From NCBI RefSeq assembly GCF_001293465.1, contig NZ_JSYZ01000009.1, forward strand, positions 599,090-663,089: 64,000 nt of DNA. The letters are read 5' to 3'. Made by a program: the position numbers and the translations under genes. Source of the DNA: Pseudomonas asplenii. GTDB taxonomy: Bacteria; Pseudomonadota; Gammaproteobacteria; Pseudomonadales; Pseudomonadaceae. How positions within the stretch are numbered: the first letter of the stretch is position 1; the number at the start of each line of letters is the position of its first letter. Below are positions 12,468 to 21,109 of the stretch, piece after piece. Under the pieces are notes generated by a model. It ran no database searches. It was not told the origin of the DNA and was given only the letters and a program-made list of their open reading frames with translations.

Positions 12468-12500
12468 AAAATAAAAATGCCCCGGTCTCTCGACCGGGGC
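12468..12500 (-). terminator. Intrinsic terminator of actP
   Basis: GCCCCGGT (12479-12486) and ACCGGGGC (12493-12500) form a hairpin; on the leftward transcript it is followed by ATTTTTATTTTATT, a good U-rich tract. It lies 43 bp beyond the actP stop. Confidence 0.85.
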
Positions 12501-12543
12501 ACTGGCTTGTTCGCTACTTATATATAGAAGCCTATACAACCCC

Positions 12544-14202
12544 TCAGTGGGAAACCGCCCCGCTCGCTCCCAGGCCGGTCTGCGAACGCACGAACTGCGG
12601 GAGGAACAACGCCCGCTCGTTTTCAGCCGCGGTCGACTTGTCGGTGATGGAGAAGAACCAGATCCCGATGAAGGCAATGATCATCGAGAACAGCGCCGGA
12701 TACTCGTAGGGGAAAATCGCCTTTTCATGATGCAGGATCTGCACCCAGATGGTTGGGCCAAGAACCATCAGCCCGACCGCACTGATCAGCCCCATCCAGC
12801 CACCGATCATCGCCCCGCGGGTGGTCAGCTTCTTCCAGTACATCGAAAGCAGCAGCACCGGGAAGTTGCAACTGGCGGCAATGGAGAACGCCAGGCCGAC
12901 CATGAACGCGATGTTCTGATTCTCGAACAGGATGCCCAGGCCGATCGCCAGCACGCCAAGCGCGACAGTGGTGATCTTCGAGACGCGGATCTCGTCCTTC
13001 TCGTTGGCCTTGCCCTTGCGGAAAACGCTGGCGTACAGGTCATGGGACACCGCCGAGGCGCCAGCCAGGGTCAGGCCAGCCACCACCGCGAGAATCGTCG
13101 CGAAGGCCACCGCCGAGATGAAGCCGAGGAACACGCTGCCTCCCACGGCGTTGGCCAGGTGCACCGCCGCCATGTTGTTGCCGCCCAGCAAGGCCCCTGC
13201 CGCATCCTTGAACGCCGGATTGGTGCTGACCAGCAGGATCGCGCCAAAACCGATGATGAAGGTCAGGATGTAGAAATAGCCGATGAAGCCGGTGGCGTAC
13301 AGCACGCTCTTGCGCGCTTCCTTGGCATCGCTCACGGTGAAGAAGCGCATCAGGATGTGCGGTAGGCCGGCGGTACCGAACATCAGCGCCAGGCCCAGGG
13401 AGAACGCCGAGATCGGGTCTTTCACCAGGCCGCCCGGGCTCATGATCGCCTCACCCTTGGGGTGAACCTTGACCGCCTCGGAGAACAGCGTGTTGAAGTC
13501 GAAATTGACATGCTTCATCACCATCAGCGCCATGAACGAGGCGCCCGACAGCAACAGCACGGCCTTGATGATCTGTACCCAGGTGGTCGCCAGCATGCCG
13601 CCGAACAGCACATACAGGCACATCAGGATGCCCACCAGGATCACCGCCACATGGTAGTCCAGGCCGAACAGGAGCTGGATCAGCTTGCCGGCACCCACCA
13701 TCTGGGCGATCAGGTAGAACGCCACCACCACCAGCGAACCGCAGGCCGACAGCGAGCGGATCTGGGTTTGCCCGAGACGGTAGGACGCCACGTCGGCAAA
13801 GGTGTACTTGCCCAGGTTGCGCAGACGCTCGGCGATCAGGAACAAAATGATCGGCCAGCCCACCAGGAAGCCGATCGAGTAGATCAGGCCATCGTAGCCG
13901 GAGGTGAACACCAGCGCGGAAATCCCCAGGAACGAGGCTGCCGACATGTAGTCGCCGGCGATCGCCAGGCCGTTCTGGAAACCGGTGATCTTGCCGCCGG
14001 CCGCGTAGTAGTCGGCCGCCGACTTGTTGCGCTTGGACGCCCAGTAGGTGATACACAGGGTGGCACCGACGAATGCGATGAACATCACGATCGCCGGGAT
14101 ATTGAGGGGTTGCTTGTGCACTTCGCCCGTCAGCGCATCGGCTGCCCAGAGGGCGGGGGCGAAGGCCATCAGGCCCAGGGCCGCGGATAGACGCCGGATC
14201 AT
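12544..14202 (-). CDS. actP: Cation/acetate symporter
   Basis: 552 residues, SSS family. An N-terminal signal-like helix ending in ALWAADAL is followed by about 13 membrane segments. The family stretch [20 protein letters not shown] is near residue 80 and [15 protein letters not shown] near residue 200. ActP takes up acetate and short monocarboxylates with a cation at the inner membrane. It overlaps the preceding yjcH-type gene by four bases (ATGA), the usual pairing. The SSS-type sensor kinase encoded at 59.3-62.7 kb belongs to a class that regulates acetate uptake genes, so it may control this operon. Confidence 0.93.
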   Translation of the reverse strand: MIRRLSAALGLMAFAPALWAADALTGEVHKQPLNIPAIVMFIAFVGATLCITYWASKRNKSAADYYAAGGKITGFQNGLAIAGDYMSAASFLGISALVFTSGYDGLIYSIGFLVGWPIILFLIAERLRNLGKYTFADVASYRLGQTQIRSLSACGSLVVVAFYLIAQMVGAGKLIQLLFGLDYHVAVILVGILMCLYVLFGGMLATTWVQIIKAVLLLSGASFMALMVMKHVNFDFNTLFSEAVKVHPKGEAIMSPGGLVKDPISAFSLGLALMFGTAGLPHILMRFFTVSDAKEARKSVLYATGFIGYFYILTFIIGFGAILLVSTNPAFKDAAGALLGGNNMAAVHLANAVGGSVFLGFISAVAFATILAVVAGLTLAGASAVSHDLYASVFRKGKANEKDEIRVSKITTVALGVLAIGLGILFENQNIAFMVGLAFSIAASCNFPVLLLSMYWKKLTTRGAMIGGWMGLISAVGLMVLGPTIWVQILHHEKAIFPYEYPALFSMIIAFIGIWFFSITDKSTAAENERALFLPQFVRSQTGLGASGAVSH

Positions 14203-14510
14203 TGCTGGGCCTCCTTGAGGACTTCATTGTTCAGGTCGTCGAATTCGCCGTTGGCGCGACGCACGTAGATGGCGGTCAGGACGAAAGCCGAGACGATCAG
14301 GCCGATACCCAGGGGTATGCCCCAGGTGATCGACGACGTCGGACTGAGCTTGGCGCCCAGAACCTGAGGTCCATACGCAATCAGAAGAATGAAAGCCGAA
14401 TACAGGCCAAGCATGATCGCCGAGAGAATCCAGGCGAACCGCTCCCTTTTCCTGACCAGCTCCTTGAAGCGCGGGCTGTTCTGGATCGAGAGGTAAATGC
14501 TGTCGTTCAT
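14199..14510 (-). CDS. yjcH: DUF485 small membrane protein (YjcH type)
   Basis: 103 residues from the ATG at 14510, with GAGGAT nine bases upstream; an in-frame extension to 14546 lacks a ribosome site. Two hydrophobic helices (about 25-45 and 60-80) flank a conserved [10 protein letters not shown] segment near the C-terminus. DUF485 proteins are regularly coupled to ActP-type symporters; their role is unknown, perhaps as an accessory subunit. The stop overlaps the actP start, so synthesis is coupled. Confidence 0.9.
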   Translation of the reverse strand: MNDSIYLSIQNSPRFKELVRKRERFAWILSAIMLGLYSAFILLIAYGPQVLGAKLSPTSSITWGIPLGIGLIVSAFVLTAIYVRRANGEFDDLNNEVLKEAQQ

Positions 14511-14663
14511 TGTTTTTATCCTCGCAGCACAGATGAGATGAAACATTTTTCACTTTAGGCGGCTCTGGAGCCGAAACCAGACGACCTTAGTATTAGAACG
14601 ACATTAGTTCAGTTGCGCGGTTTCAGCCTGTGCGCGGCAAATGTTCAACGAGCGGAAACGCGA

Positions 14664-14693
14664 AGGCCGCCGGGCGAAAACGCCAGGCGGCCT
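14664..14693 (-). terminator. Hairpin terminator of betX
   Basis: AGGCCGCC (14664-14671) and GGCGGCCT (14686-14693) form a stem with a nested GGCG-AAAA-CGCC. It sits 31 bp after the betX stop. The U-tract is weak. A second palindrome CGGCTC/GAGCCG lies at 14560-14573 in the yjcH leader. Confidence 0.65.
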
Positions 14694-14723
14694 CGGATAC
14701 TGCGATTTAGAGCCTTCGGGGAA

Positions 14724-15575
14724 TTACTTGGTCCACTCGCTGACGCGATCCGGGTGCTTGGCCACCCAATCCTTGGCCGCCGCTTCAGGCTTGGCGCCAT
14801 CCTGGATCGCCAGCATGACTTCGCCGATCTCGTCCTTGGAGGCCCACTGGAAGTTCTTCAGGAACGCCGCCACTTCCGGCGCCTTCTTTTCCAGTTCCTT
14901 GCTGCCGATGCTGTTGACGGTCTCCGCCGCGCCATACACGCCCTTGGGGTCTTCGAGGAAGCGCAGTTTCCACTTGGCGAACATCCAGTGCGGCACCCAG
15001 CCAGTGACGGCAATCGATTCGTTCTTCTCTTCGGCACGGGTCAGTTCGGCAATCATCGCCGCACCCGAACTGGCCTGCAGCTTGTAGCCATCGAGCGCGT
15101 AGTCCTTGATGGCCTGCTCGGTCTTGAGCATCACACCGGAACCGGCATCGATACCGACGATCTTCTTCTTGAAGCTCTCGTCGGTCTTCAGGTCGCCGAT
15201 GGTCTTGGCCTTGACGTACTCCGGCACGATCAGACCGATCTTGGCATCCTTGAAGTTGGGACCGTAGTCGACCACCTTGTCCTTGTTCTTGGCCCAGTAT
15301 TCACCGTGGGTCACCGGCAGCCAGGCGGAAAGCATCGCATCGAGCTTGCCGGTGGCAACCCCCTGCCACATGATCCCGGTGGCGACAGCCTGCAGCTTCA
15401 CGTCGTAACCCAGCTTCTGCTTGATCACCTCGGCAGCCACGTTGGTGGTGGCAACACTATCGGACCAGCCGTCGACGTAACCGATGGTCACGGTCTTGGT
15501 TTCGGCACTGGCCAGGTTGGAGCTGATGGCAAGTACCAGAGCGGCACCTGCGCCTAAGAGTCGTCGCATTTTCAT
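14724..15575 (-). CDS. betX: Orphan glycine-betaine-type ABC substrate-binding protein
   Basis: 283 residues of the OpuAC family. A signal peptide ends in NLASA-ETKTV (about residue 24). The mature protein has the tryptophan-bearing segments VDGWSDSV, GIMWQGVA and VTGWVPHWMF that form the aromatic cage for quaternary amines. No permease or ATPase gene is adjacent, consistent with BetX, an orphan binding protein that in P. aeruginosa cooperates with a shared core transporter and belongs to the GbdR regulon. GGGGAAG precedes the ATG. A related choline or carnitine binder (CbcX, CaiX) is possible; the actP-yjcH neighbourhood favours BetX. Confidence 0.82.
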   Translation of the reverse strand: MKMRRLLGAGAALVLAISSNLASAETKTVTIGYVDGWSDSVATTNVAAEVIKQKLGYDVKLQAVATGIMWQGVATGKLDAMLSAWLPVTHGEYWAKNKDKVVDYGPNFKDAKIGLIVPEYVKAKTIGDLKTDESFKKKIVGIDAGSGVMLKTEQAIKDYALDGYKLQASSGAAMIAELTRAEEKNESIAVTGWVPHWMFAKWKLRFLEDPKGVYGAAETVNSIGSKELEKKAPEVAAFLKNFQWASKDEIGEVMLAIQDGAKPEAAAKDWVAKHPDRVSEWTK

Positions 15576-15674
15576 CGTTACTTCCCCGAAAGTGCTGCGC
15601 CCGACGGATGCCGGGCGGCATCAACGTGTAGTTATGGTGCACGGCGCCCCCTTCACGCCTCACGGCCAAACCCA

Positions 15675-15711
15675 TCCGATCATCAGCGGAGTACTGATAC
15701 TCCGATCATCA
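15675..15711. promoter_or_regulatory. Operator-like repeat upstream of betX
   Basis: The 331-bp gap between betX and the GH17 gene contains an 11-bp direct repeat TCCGATCATCA (15675-15685 and 15701-15711, 26-bp period) that flanks a perfect inverted repeat GGAGTA-CTGA-TACTCC (15688-15703). It lies 100-136 bp upstream of the betX start, a plausible activator position (for example for GbdR), but no promoter hexamers are convincing here. Nothing else is apparent in the gap. Confidence 0.5.
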
Positions 15712-15906
15712 ACCCACTCAGGCGACCAACCTGATCCGACAGCGACCTCAAGGCAGCGAGAAGCGACATCAGAAAGCCAGTAATCACCCAGTTGGGAATA
15801 CACCTCATCCAGTTGCTGCGGACTTTGCATGACAAAATACTGCGCGAGCCCAAGGCCAGAGTATTTCCGGGTAATATGCGCGGCTTTGCCCCCAGACAGC
15901 CCGACC

Positions 15907-17457
15907 ATGCCCGCCACCGCCCGCTTTCCGCTATTGCCCTATCTGTTTGCCTGCCTGCTGGGCCTCCTGGCCCTCTGCGGATTCTGGTATGGCCTTGGCC
16001 AACCGGTGATCCTGCCGGATGCCGCGACGCCGACGCACAAGCTGCAATGCGCGTCCTACACGCCGTTCGACAAGGACCAATCGCCGTTCGACCAGCCGTT
16101 CAAGCCGCGCCTTGCGCGCATGGATGCCGACCTGGCCCTGCTGTCGACCCGCTTCGAATGCATCCGCACCTATTCCATGACCGGCCTCGAAGCCCTGCCG
16201 GAACTGGCGCGCAAGCATGGCCTGAAAATGATGATCGGTGCCTGGGTCAACAGCAACCCGGTGGACACCGAGAAGGAAGTCGACGCGCTGATCGCCTCGG
16301 CCAACGCCAATGCCGACGTGGTCACGGCGGTGATCGTCGGCAACGAGACCCTGCTGCGCAAGGAAGTGACCGCGGCGCAACTGGTGAGGCTGATCCACAA
16401 GGTCAAGGCCCATGTGAAGCAGCCGGTGACCTATGCCGATGTCTGGGAGTTCTGGCTCAGCCATCCGGATGTCGCACCGGCGGTGGACTTCCTGACCATC
16501 CACCTGCTGCCGTACTGGGAGGACGATCCGGCGGGGATCGAGGCGGCCATCGACCATGTGGCGCAGATCCGCCGGACCTTCGGCAACCGTTTCGCGCCCA
16601 AGGACATCCTGATCGGCGAAACCGGCTGGCCGAGTGAAGGCCGCCAGCGGGAGACCGCCCTGCCGAGCCGGGTCAACGAAGCCCGCTTCATTCGCGGCTT
16701 CGTCAACCTGGCCGAACAGAACGGCTGGCACTACAACCTGATCGAAGCCTTCGACCAACCGTGGAAACGCGGCAGCGAAGGCGCGGTCGGTGGCTACTGG
16801 GGCCTGTTCGACGCCGACCGCCAGGACAAGGGCATACTCGCAGGGCCGGTGTCGAACCTGCCGTACTGGCCACAATGGCTGGCATTCGGTGCCGCGGTGT
16901 TCGTCGCCACCCTGCTGATCGGCGGGCGAGTACGCAGTCGTCGTGATGCCCTGCTCCTGCCTCTGCTTGGAGCGCTGGCCGCCTGCTCCATCGGCGCCTG
17001 GGGCGAACTGGCGCGAGTGACCAGCCGCGATACTGGCGAATGGCTCTGGGCCGGCCTGTTGGTGGGCCTGAACCTGCTGGTACTGGCCCACGCGGCCTTG
17101 GCCCTGGGCGAGCGCGCGGGCTGGCGCCAGGGCGTCTTCGCCTGGTTGGAGCGTCGTGCCGGCTGGCTGCTGGTCGGCACCGGCTTCGCCGGGGCGGTGA
17201 TGATGCTGGAATTGGCGCTGGACCCGCGCTATCGCAGCTTCCCGAGCGCGGCACTGCTGCTACCGGCACTGGCGTTCCTGATGCGCCCGGTCCGCGCGCC
17301 CCGGGGAGAAACCGCCCTGCTGGCCTTCATCATCGGTGCCGGTATCGTGCCGCAGCTGTATCGCGAAGGCCTGCAAAACCCGCAGGCCTGGGGCTGGGCG
17401 CTGGTCAGCGTGCTGATGGTCGCCGCGCTGTGGCGCAGCCTGGGTGTTCGCCGCTGA
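15907..17457 (+). CDS. GH17-type beta-1,3-glucan transferase/synthase, membrane-bound
   Basis: 516 residues from the ATG at 15907; an in-frame extension to 15829 looks non-coding. One N-terminal membrane anchor (about 8-30) precedes a family-17 glycoside hydrolase domain (about 45-320) with acid/base Glu147 in VIVGNE and nucleophile Glu238 in ILIGETGWPSEG. Seven or so hydrophobic segments follow (about 325-515). Related Pseudomonas and Azotobacter proteins are beta-1,3-glucan transferases that may build cyclic or branched periplasmic glucans. The start has no strong ribosome site. The exact glycan product cannot be told from sequence. Confidence 0.8.
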   Translation: MPATARFPLLPYLFACLLGLLALCGFWYGLGQPVILPDAATPTHKLQCASYTPFDKDQSPFDQPFKPRLARMDADLALLSTRFECIRTYSMTGLEALPELARKHGLKMMIGAWVNSNPVDTEKEVDALIASANANADVVTAVIVGNETLLRKEVTAAQLVRLIHKVKAHVKQPVTYADVWEFWLSHPDVAPAVDFLTIHLLPYWEDDPAGIEAAIDHVAQIRRTFGNRFAPKDILIGETGWPSEGRQRETALPSRVNEARFIRGFVNLAEQNGWHYNLIEAFDQPWKRGSEGAVGGYWGLFDADRQDKGILAGPVSNLPYWPQWLAFGAAVFVATLLIGGRVRSRRDALLLPLLGALAACSIGAWGELARVTSRDTGEWLWAGLLVGLNLLVLAHAALALGERAGWRQGVFAWLERRAGWLLVGTGFAGAVMMLELALDPRYRSFPSAALLLPALAFLMRPVRAPRGETALLAFIIGAGIVPQLYREGLQNPQAWGWALVSVLMVAALWRSLGVRR

Positions 17458-17484
17458 CTTTCATATGAGTCGCTGCTGAGCGGT

Positions 17485-17506
17485 GGGAGCCGGCTTGCGG
17501 GCTCCC
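17485..17506. terminator. Hairpin between convergent genes
   Basis: GGGAGCC (17485-17491) and GGCTCCC (17500-17506) form a hairpin in the 64-bp gap between the rightward GH17 gene and a leftward small membrane gene, likely serving both. No U-tract; the sequence resembles half of a REP unit. Confidence 0.45.
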
Positions 17507-17521
17507 CGTTGCAGCCAGCCC

Positions 17522-17881
17522 CTAGGCCGCCCGCACCAGCCTCAGGCCAGCGATCACCACCGCAAACACCGCCAGGCTGGTGTTGTACAGCGCCAGCGCC
17601 GGAAACCCGACCAGCAGCGCCAGCACCGCCAGCCCCCAACCGACCCGGCGCGGCAGCACGAATGCCAGCGCCGCCGCCCCCAGGGCAGTCCAGCCCAGTA
17701 CCTTGAAGTGAATCAGCCAACCCAGGTTCGATCGCGCCTGGCATTCCCAGCGCAGCGCCTCATCGACACAGATGCCGACCCACTGGCCATCCTCCATCAA
17801 CCCGTAACGCACGCCATAACTGGCAGCCAGCCACAGCGGCAGAACGAGAAGCAGCAGAATCAGCGGCAAACGACGGGACAT
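17522..17881 (-). CDS. Hypothetical small inner-membrane protein
   Basis: 119 residues from the ATG at 17881 (GGAG upstream); an in-frame extension to 17977 has no ribosome site. An N-terminal hydrophobic segment (LPLILLLLVLPLWLAASYGV, residues 5-24) is followed by a short loop with two cysteines (ICVDEALRWEC) and two or three further helices to the C-terminus. I do not recognise a family. It is convergent with the GH17 gene and divergent from the alpha/beta hydrolase gene. Confidence 0.65.
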   Translation of the reverse strand: MSRRLPLILLLLVLPLWLAASYGVRYGLMEDGQWVGICVDEALRWECQARSNLGWLIHFKVLGWTALGAAALAFVLPRRVGWGLAVLALLVGFPALALYNTSLAVFAVVIAGLRLVRAA

Positions 17882-18116
17882 GAACGGCTCCGATAGGCGA
17901 AAACGGCGCCCAGCATAATCGTCGAGGCGCTGCTTGCAAGCTTTAACAACGGTTAACTGGTCAGCGAACTGCGGCAAAGTGTATCGTCTGTGGGCTATTG
18001 TCTGGATGAATGCCGCACGACTGCATTATTTCGTCGTCGGACATGGCACTTCGGCAGTACCCCAGTGGTCATAGCCTGCGACTCCCATTCAGCATCGCCT
18101 TTTAAAGGATGTAGTC

Positions 18117-19415
18117 ATGCTCCGCTCCCTGCGTCTCGCCACTTTTGTCGGCGGTCTCATTCTGAGTGCGTCCGCGCTGGCGGTCGATGTCGACGCCGCC
18201 AGCTATGGCTACCCGTTGACCAACCCGTTCGAAGCGACCATCGCCACCACCCCGCCGGACCTGCGCCCGGAGCTGCCCGACGACGATGACATCGACCAGT
18301 CCGACTACAGCGTGCAACTGCGCCCGGAACGCGAGTTCATCCTCCCGGACAACTTCTGGGCGGTGAAGAAGCTCACCTATCGAGTCGCCCGCCAGGACCA
18401 CGCGGCACCGCTGATCTTCCTGATCGCCGGCACCGGCGCACGTTATGACAGCAGCCTCAACGAATACCTGAAGAAGCTCTACTACAAGGCCGGCTACCAC
18501 GTGGTGCAACTGTCGTCGCCCACCAGCTTCGACTTCATGAGCGCCGCCTCGCGCTTCGCCACCCCGGGCATCACCAAGGAAGATGCCGAGGACATGTACC
18601 GGGTGATGCAGGCCGTGCGTGCGCAGAACCCGAAACTGCCGGTCACCGACTACTACCTCAGCGGCTACAGCCTGGGGGCGCTGGATGCGGCGTTCGTCAG
18701 CAAGCTGGATGAAACCCGGCGCAGCTTCAACTTCAAGAAGGTGCTGCTGCTCAATCCACCGGTCAACCTCTATACCTCCATCACCAACCTCGACAAGCTG
18801 GTGCAGACCGAGGTCAAGGGCATCAACAACAGCACCACCTTCTATGAACTGGTGCTGGCCAAGCTGACCCGCTACTTCCAGCAGAAGGGCTACATCGACC
18901 TCAACGACGCCCTGCTCTACGACTTCCAGCAGTCCAAACAGCACCTGACCAACGAGCAGATGGCGATGCTGATCGGTACCTCCTTCCGCTTCTCGGCGGC
19001 CGATATCGCCTTCACCTCCGACCTGATCAACCGCCGCGGACTGATCACGCCGCCCAAGTACCCGATCACCGAGGGCACCAGCCTGACGCCGATGCTCAAG
19101 CGCGCCCTGCAGTGCGACTTCGACTGCTACCTGACCGACCAGGTGATTCCGATGTGGCGCGCCCGTACCGACGGCGGCAGCCTGCTGCAACTGATCGACC
19201 AGGTCAGCCTCTACGCCCTCAAGGATTACCTGCACGACAGCCCGAAAATCGCCGTGATGCACAACGCCGACGACGTCATCCTCGGCCCTGGCGACCTGGG
19301 CTTCCTGCGCAGCACCTTCGGCAATCGCCTGACCGTCTATCCCCATGGCGGCCACTGCGGCAACCTCAATTACCGCGTCAACGCCGACGCCATGCTGGAG
19401 TTCTTCCGTGGCTAA
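18117..19415 (+). CDS. Periplasmic alpha/beta hydrolase-fold protein, partner of an MlaA-like protein
   Basis: 432 residues with a signal peptide (LILSASALA, about 1-22). The fold is indicated by LIFLIAGTGARY and the nucleophile elbow LSGYSLGALD with Ser185; a later MHNADDVI offers the acid and PHGGHCGN the histidine, so a complete Ser-Asp-His triad is present. It is probably a secreted serine hydrolase. The stop overlaps the GTG start of the MlaA-like gene by eight bases, suggesting a joint role in envelope lipid handling, for example trimming of phospholipid or acyl groups. AAGGATG precedes the start. Confidence 0.7.
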   Translation: MLRSLRLATFVGGLILSASALAVDVDAASYGYPLTNPFEATIATTPPDLRPELPDDDDIDQSDYSVQLRPEREFILPDNFWAVKKLTYRVARQDHAAPLIFLIAGTGARYDSSLNEYLKKLYYKAGYHVVQLSSPTSFDFMSAASRFATPGITKEDAEDMYRVMQAVRAQNPKLPVTDYYLSGYSLGALDAAFVSKLDETRRSFNFKKVLLLNPPVNLYTSITNLDKLVQTEVKGINNSTTFYELVLAKLTRYFQQKGYIDLNDALLYDFQQSKQHLTNEQMAMLIGTSFRFSAADIAFTSDLINRRGLITPPKYPITEGTSLTPMLKRALQCDFDCYLTDQVIPMWRARTDGGSLLQLIDQVSLYALKDYLHDSPKIAVMHNADDVILGPGDLGFLRSTFGNRLTVYPHGGHCGNLNYRVNADAMLEFFRG

Positions 19416-20196
19416 ACATCTGATGCTTATCGCCGCCCTGCTCTGCGCCGGCTACGCCCAGGCCGACAACAGCAAGGCCCACGACCCGGTCGTACCCGAT
19501 GCGGACGGTTTCACCGAGCCGCTGAAAAAACTCAAGTTCAACCCGGGGCTGGACCAGCGTGAATTCGAACGTTCGACGCTCAACGCGCTGAACGTCTACG
19601 ACCCGCTGGAGTCGTGGAACCGTCGCGTCTATCACTTCAACTACCGCTTCGACCAGTGGGTGTTCCTGCCGGTGGTCGACGGCTACCGCTACATCACCCC
19701 GGGCTTCGTACGCAGTGGCGTGAGCAACTTCTTCAGCAACCTGGGAGACGTGCCCAACCTGCTCAACAGCCTGCTCCAGCTCAAGGGCAAGCGCTCGCTG
19801 GAAACCACCGGGCGCCTGCTGCTCAACACCACCATCGGCATCGCCGGCCTGTGGGACCCGGCGACCAAAATGGGCCTGCCGCGCCAGACCGAGGACTTCG
19901 GCCAGACACTGGGCTTCTACGGAGTGCCGGGCGGTGCCTACCTGGTACTGCCGTTCTTCGGTCCCTCGAACCTGCGTGACACCGGCGGCCTGGTGTTCGA
20001 TTTCGCGGCGGAATCGCAGATCAACTTCCTCAACGTCTCCGAGACCAGCGAGAACCATCCGGAGATCTACGCCCTGCGCGCCATCGACAAGCGCTATACC
20101 ACCAGCTTCCGCTATGGCCAGTTGAACTCGCCGTTCGAGTACGAGAAGGTACGCTACGTCTATACCGAGGCACGCAAGCTGCAGATCGCCGAGTAG
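19408..20196 (+). CDS. MlaA/VacJ-family protein (lacks a clear lipobox)
   Basis: 262 residues from a GTG at 19408, chosen because GGAG sits seven bases upstream; an ATG at 19423 is the alternative. The core DPLESWNRRVYHFNYRFDQW and the regions around GVSNFFSNLGDVPNLLN and DFGQTLGFYGVPGGAYLVLP are diagnostic of MlaA, which removes phospholipid from the outer leaflet of the outer membrane. Classical MlaA is a lipoprotein, but here the leader LLCAGYAQA-DN lacks a good lipobox and looks cleaved by signal peptidase I. It may therefore be a periplasmic paralogue. Coupled to the upstream hydrolase. Confidence 0.82.
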   Translation: MAKHLMLIAALLCAGYAQADNSKAHDPVVPDADGFTEPLKKLKFNPGLDQREFERSTLNALNVYDPLESWNRRVYHFNYRFDQWVFLPVVDGYRYITPGFVRSGVSNFFSNLGDVPNLLNSLLQLKGKRSLETTGRLLLNTTIGIAGLWDPATKMGLPRQTEDFGQTLGFYGVPGGAYLVLPFFGPSNLRDTGGLVFDFAAESQINFLNVSETSENHPEIYALRAIDKRYTTSFRYGQLNSPFEYEKVRYVYTEARKLQIAE

Positions 20197-20217
20197 GCCG
20201 GGAACCCATGGGGGATG

Positions 20218-20237
20218 GTGGGGGAGCCGGCCCCCAC
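20218..20237. terminator. Hairpin after the MlaA-like gene
   Basis: GTGGGGG, loop AGCCGG, CCCCCAC form a perfect hairpin 21 bp after the stop. It is followed by AAAAAG on the plus strand rather than T, so termination in the forward direction is uncertain. Confidence 0.4.
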
Positions 20238-20268
20238 AAAAAGCAGCGCAAACCATAAGGATTGAGAG

Positions 20269-21075
20269 ATGTACAGCCTGATCGCCTCCGACCTCGACGG
20301 TACCCTGCTGCTTCCGAACGACCGGATCGGTGAGTATTCCCGCTCGGTGCTCGACCGACTGGTCGAGTCCGGTCGCCATGTGGTGATTGCCACCGGGCGC
20401 AGCCGCCCCGAGGTCGAAGCGATCCTGCACGATTACCCGCTGCCGGTGCACCTGATCACCTCCAACGGTGCCTGCATCACCAGCGCCTGCAAAAGCCTGG
20501 TCGCCTGCGAGTACCTGGACGAAGACGTGGTGCGCAGCCTGCTCGACGCCACGCAGGGAACCGCGGGCCTGATGATCAACGCCTACTGCGACTCCCGCTG
20601 GATCACCAACGCCGATCGCGCACTGCTCGCCACCTTCACCCTGCAGGATAATTTTGCGCCGACCATTCTCGCGGCCAGGGAATTTCCATTGCAGGGTGTC
20701 GAGAAGCTCTTCTTTATCCACCCGGGGCGTGACCACGAGGCCCTGGTGGCGCTCGACACGCGACTCAAGACCCTGCTCGGCAACACCGTGCACAGCACCT
20801 TTTCATCACCCTTCTGCCTGGAGTTCATGGCCAGCACGGTGTCCAAGGGCAATGCACTGAAACGACTCGCCGAGTTCCTGGACATCCCCCTGAGCCGCTG
20901 CATCGCCTTCGGTGACGGCATGAACGACGTGGAAATGCTCACGATCGCCGGCAAGGGCCTGGTCATGGGCACGGCGCACCACAAGGTGACAGAGGCGCTG
21001 CCCGGACACGAAACCATCGGTGCCTGCACCGAGGAGGCGGTGGCCCGCTACCTGGCGATCAACCTGCTGGGCTGA
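20269..21075 (+). CDS. Cof-type HAD phosphatase
   Basis: 268 residues. Motif I DLDGTLL lies at residues 8-14 with the nucleophile aspartate, motif II threonine is in IATGRSRPE, motif III lysine in SKGNALKRL and motif IV in FGDGMNDVEML. A cap domain separates motifs II and III, as in the Cof/YbiV group (HAD-IIB), which dephosphorylate sugar phosphates, pyridoxal phosphate or nucleotides in the cytoplasm. The substrate cannot be predicted. The ORF has a ribosome site-like GAGAG before the ATG. Confidence 0.87.
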   Translation: MYSLIASDLDGTLLLPNDRIGEYSRSVLDRLVESGRHVVIATGRSRPEVEAILHDYPLPVHLITSNGACITSACKSLVACEYLDEDVVRSLLDATQGTAGLMINAYCDSRWITNADRALLATFTLQDNFAPTILAAREFPLQGVEKLFFIHPGRDHEALVALDTRLKTLLGNTVHSTFSSPFCLEFMASTVSKGNALKRLAEFLDIPLSRCIAFGDGMNDVEMLTIAGKGLVMGTAHHKVTEALPGHETIGACTEEAVARYLAINLLG

Positions 21076-21109
21076 GCCGACGACAGAAGATCAACCGCCA
21101 TCGATCGGG

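Noticed and set aside
15660..15917. Minus-strand 85-codon frame between betX and the GH17 gene
   Set aside because: Weak ribosome site, overlaps the GH17 start on the other strand and shows no recognisable feature; kept as an unlikely candidate.
20218..20237. Rho-independent terminator of the MlaA-like gene
   Set aside because: The hairpin is perfect, but it is followed by A rather than T on the plus strand, so it is listed only with low confidence.
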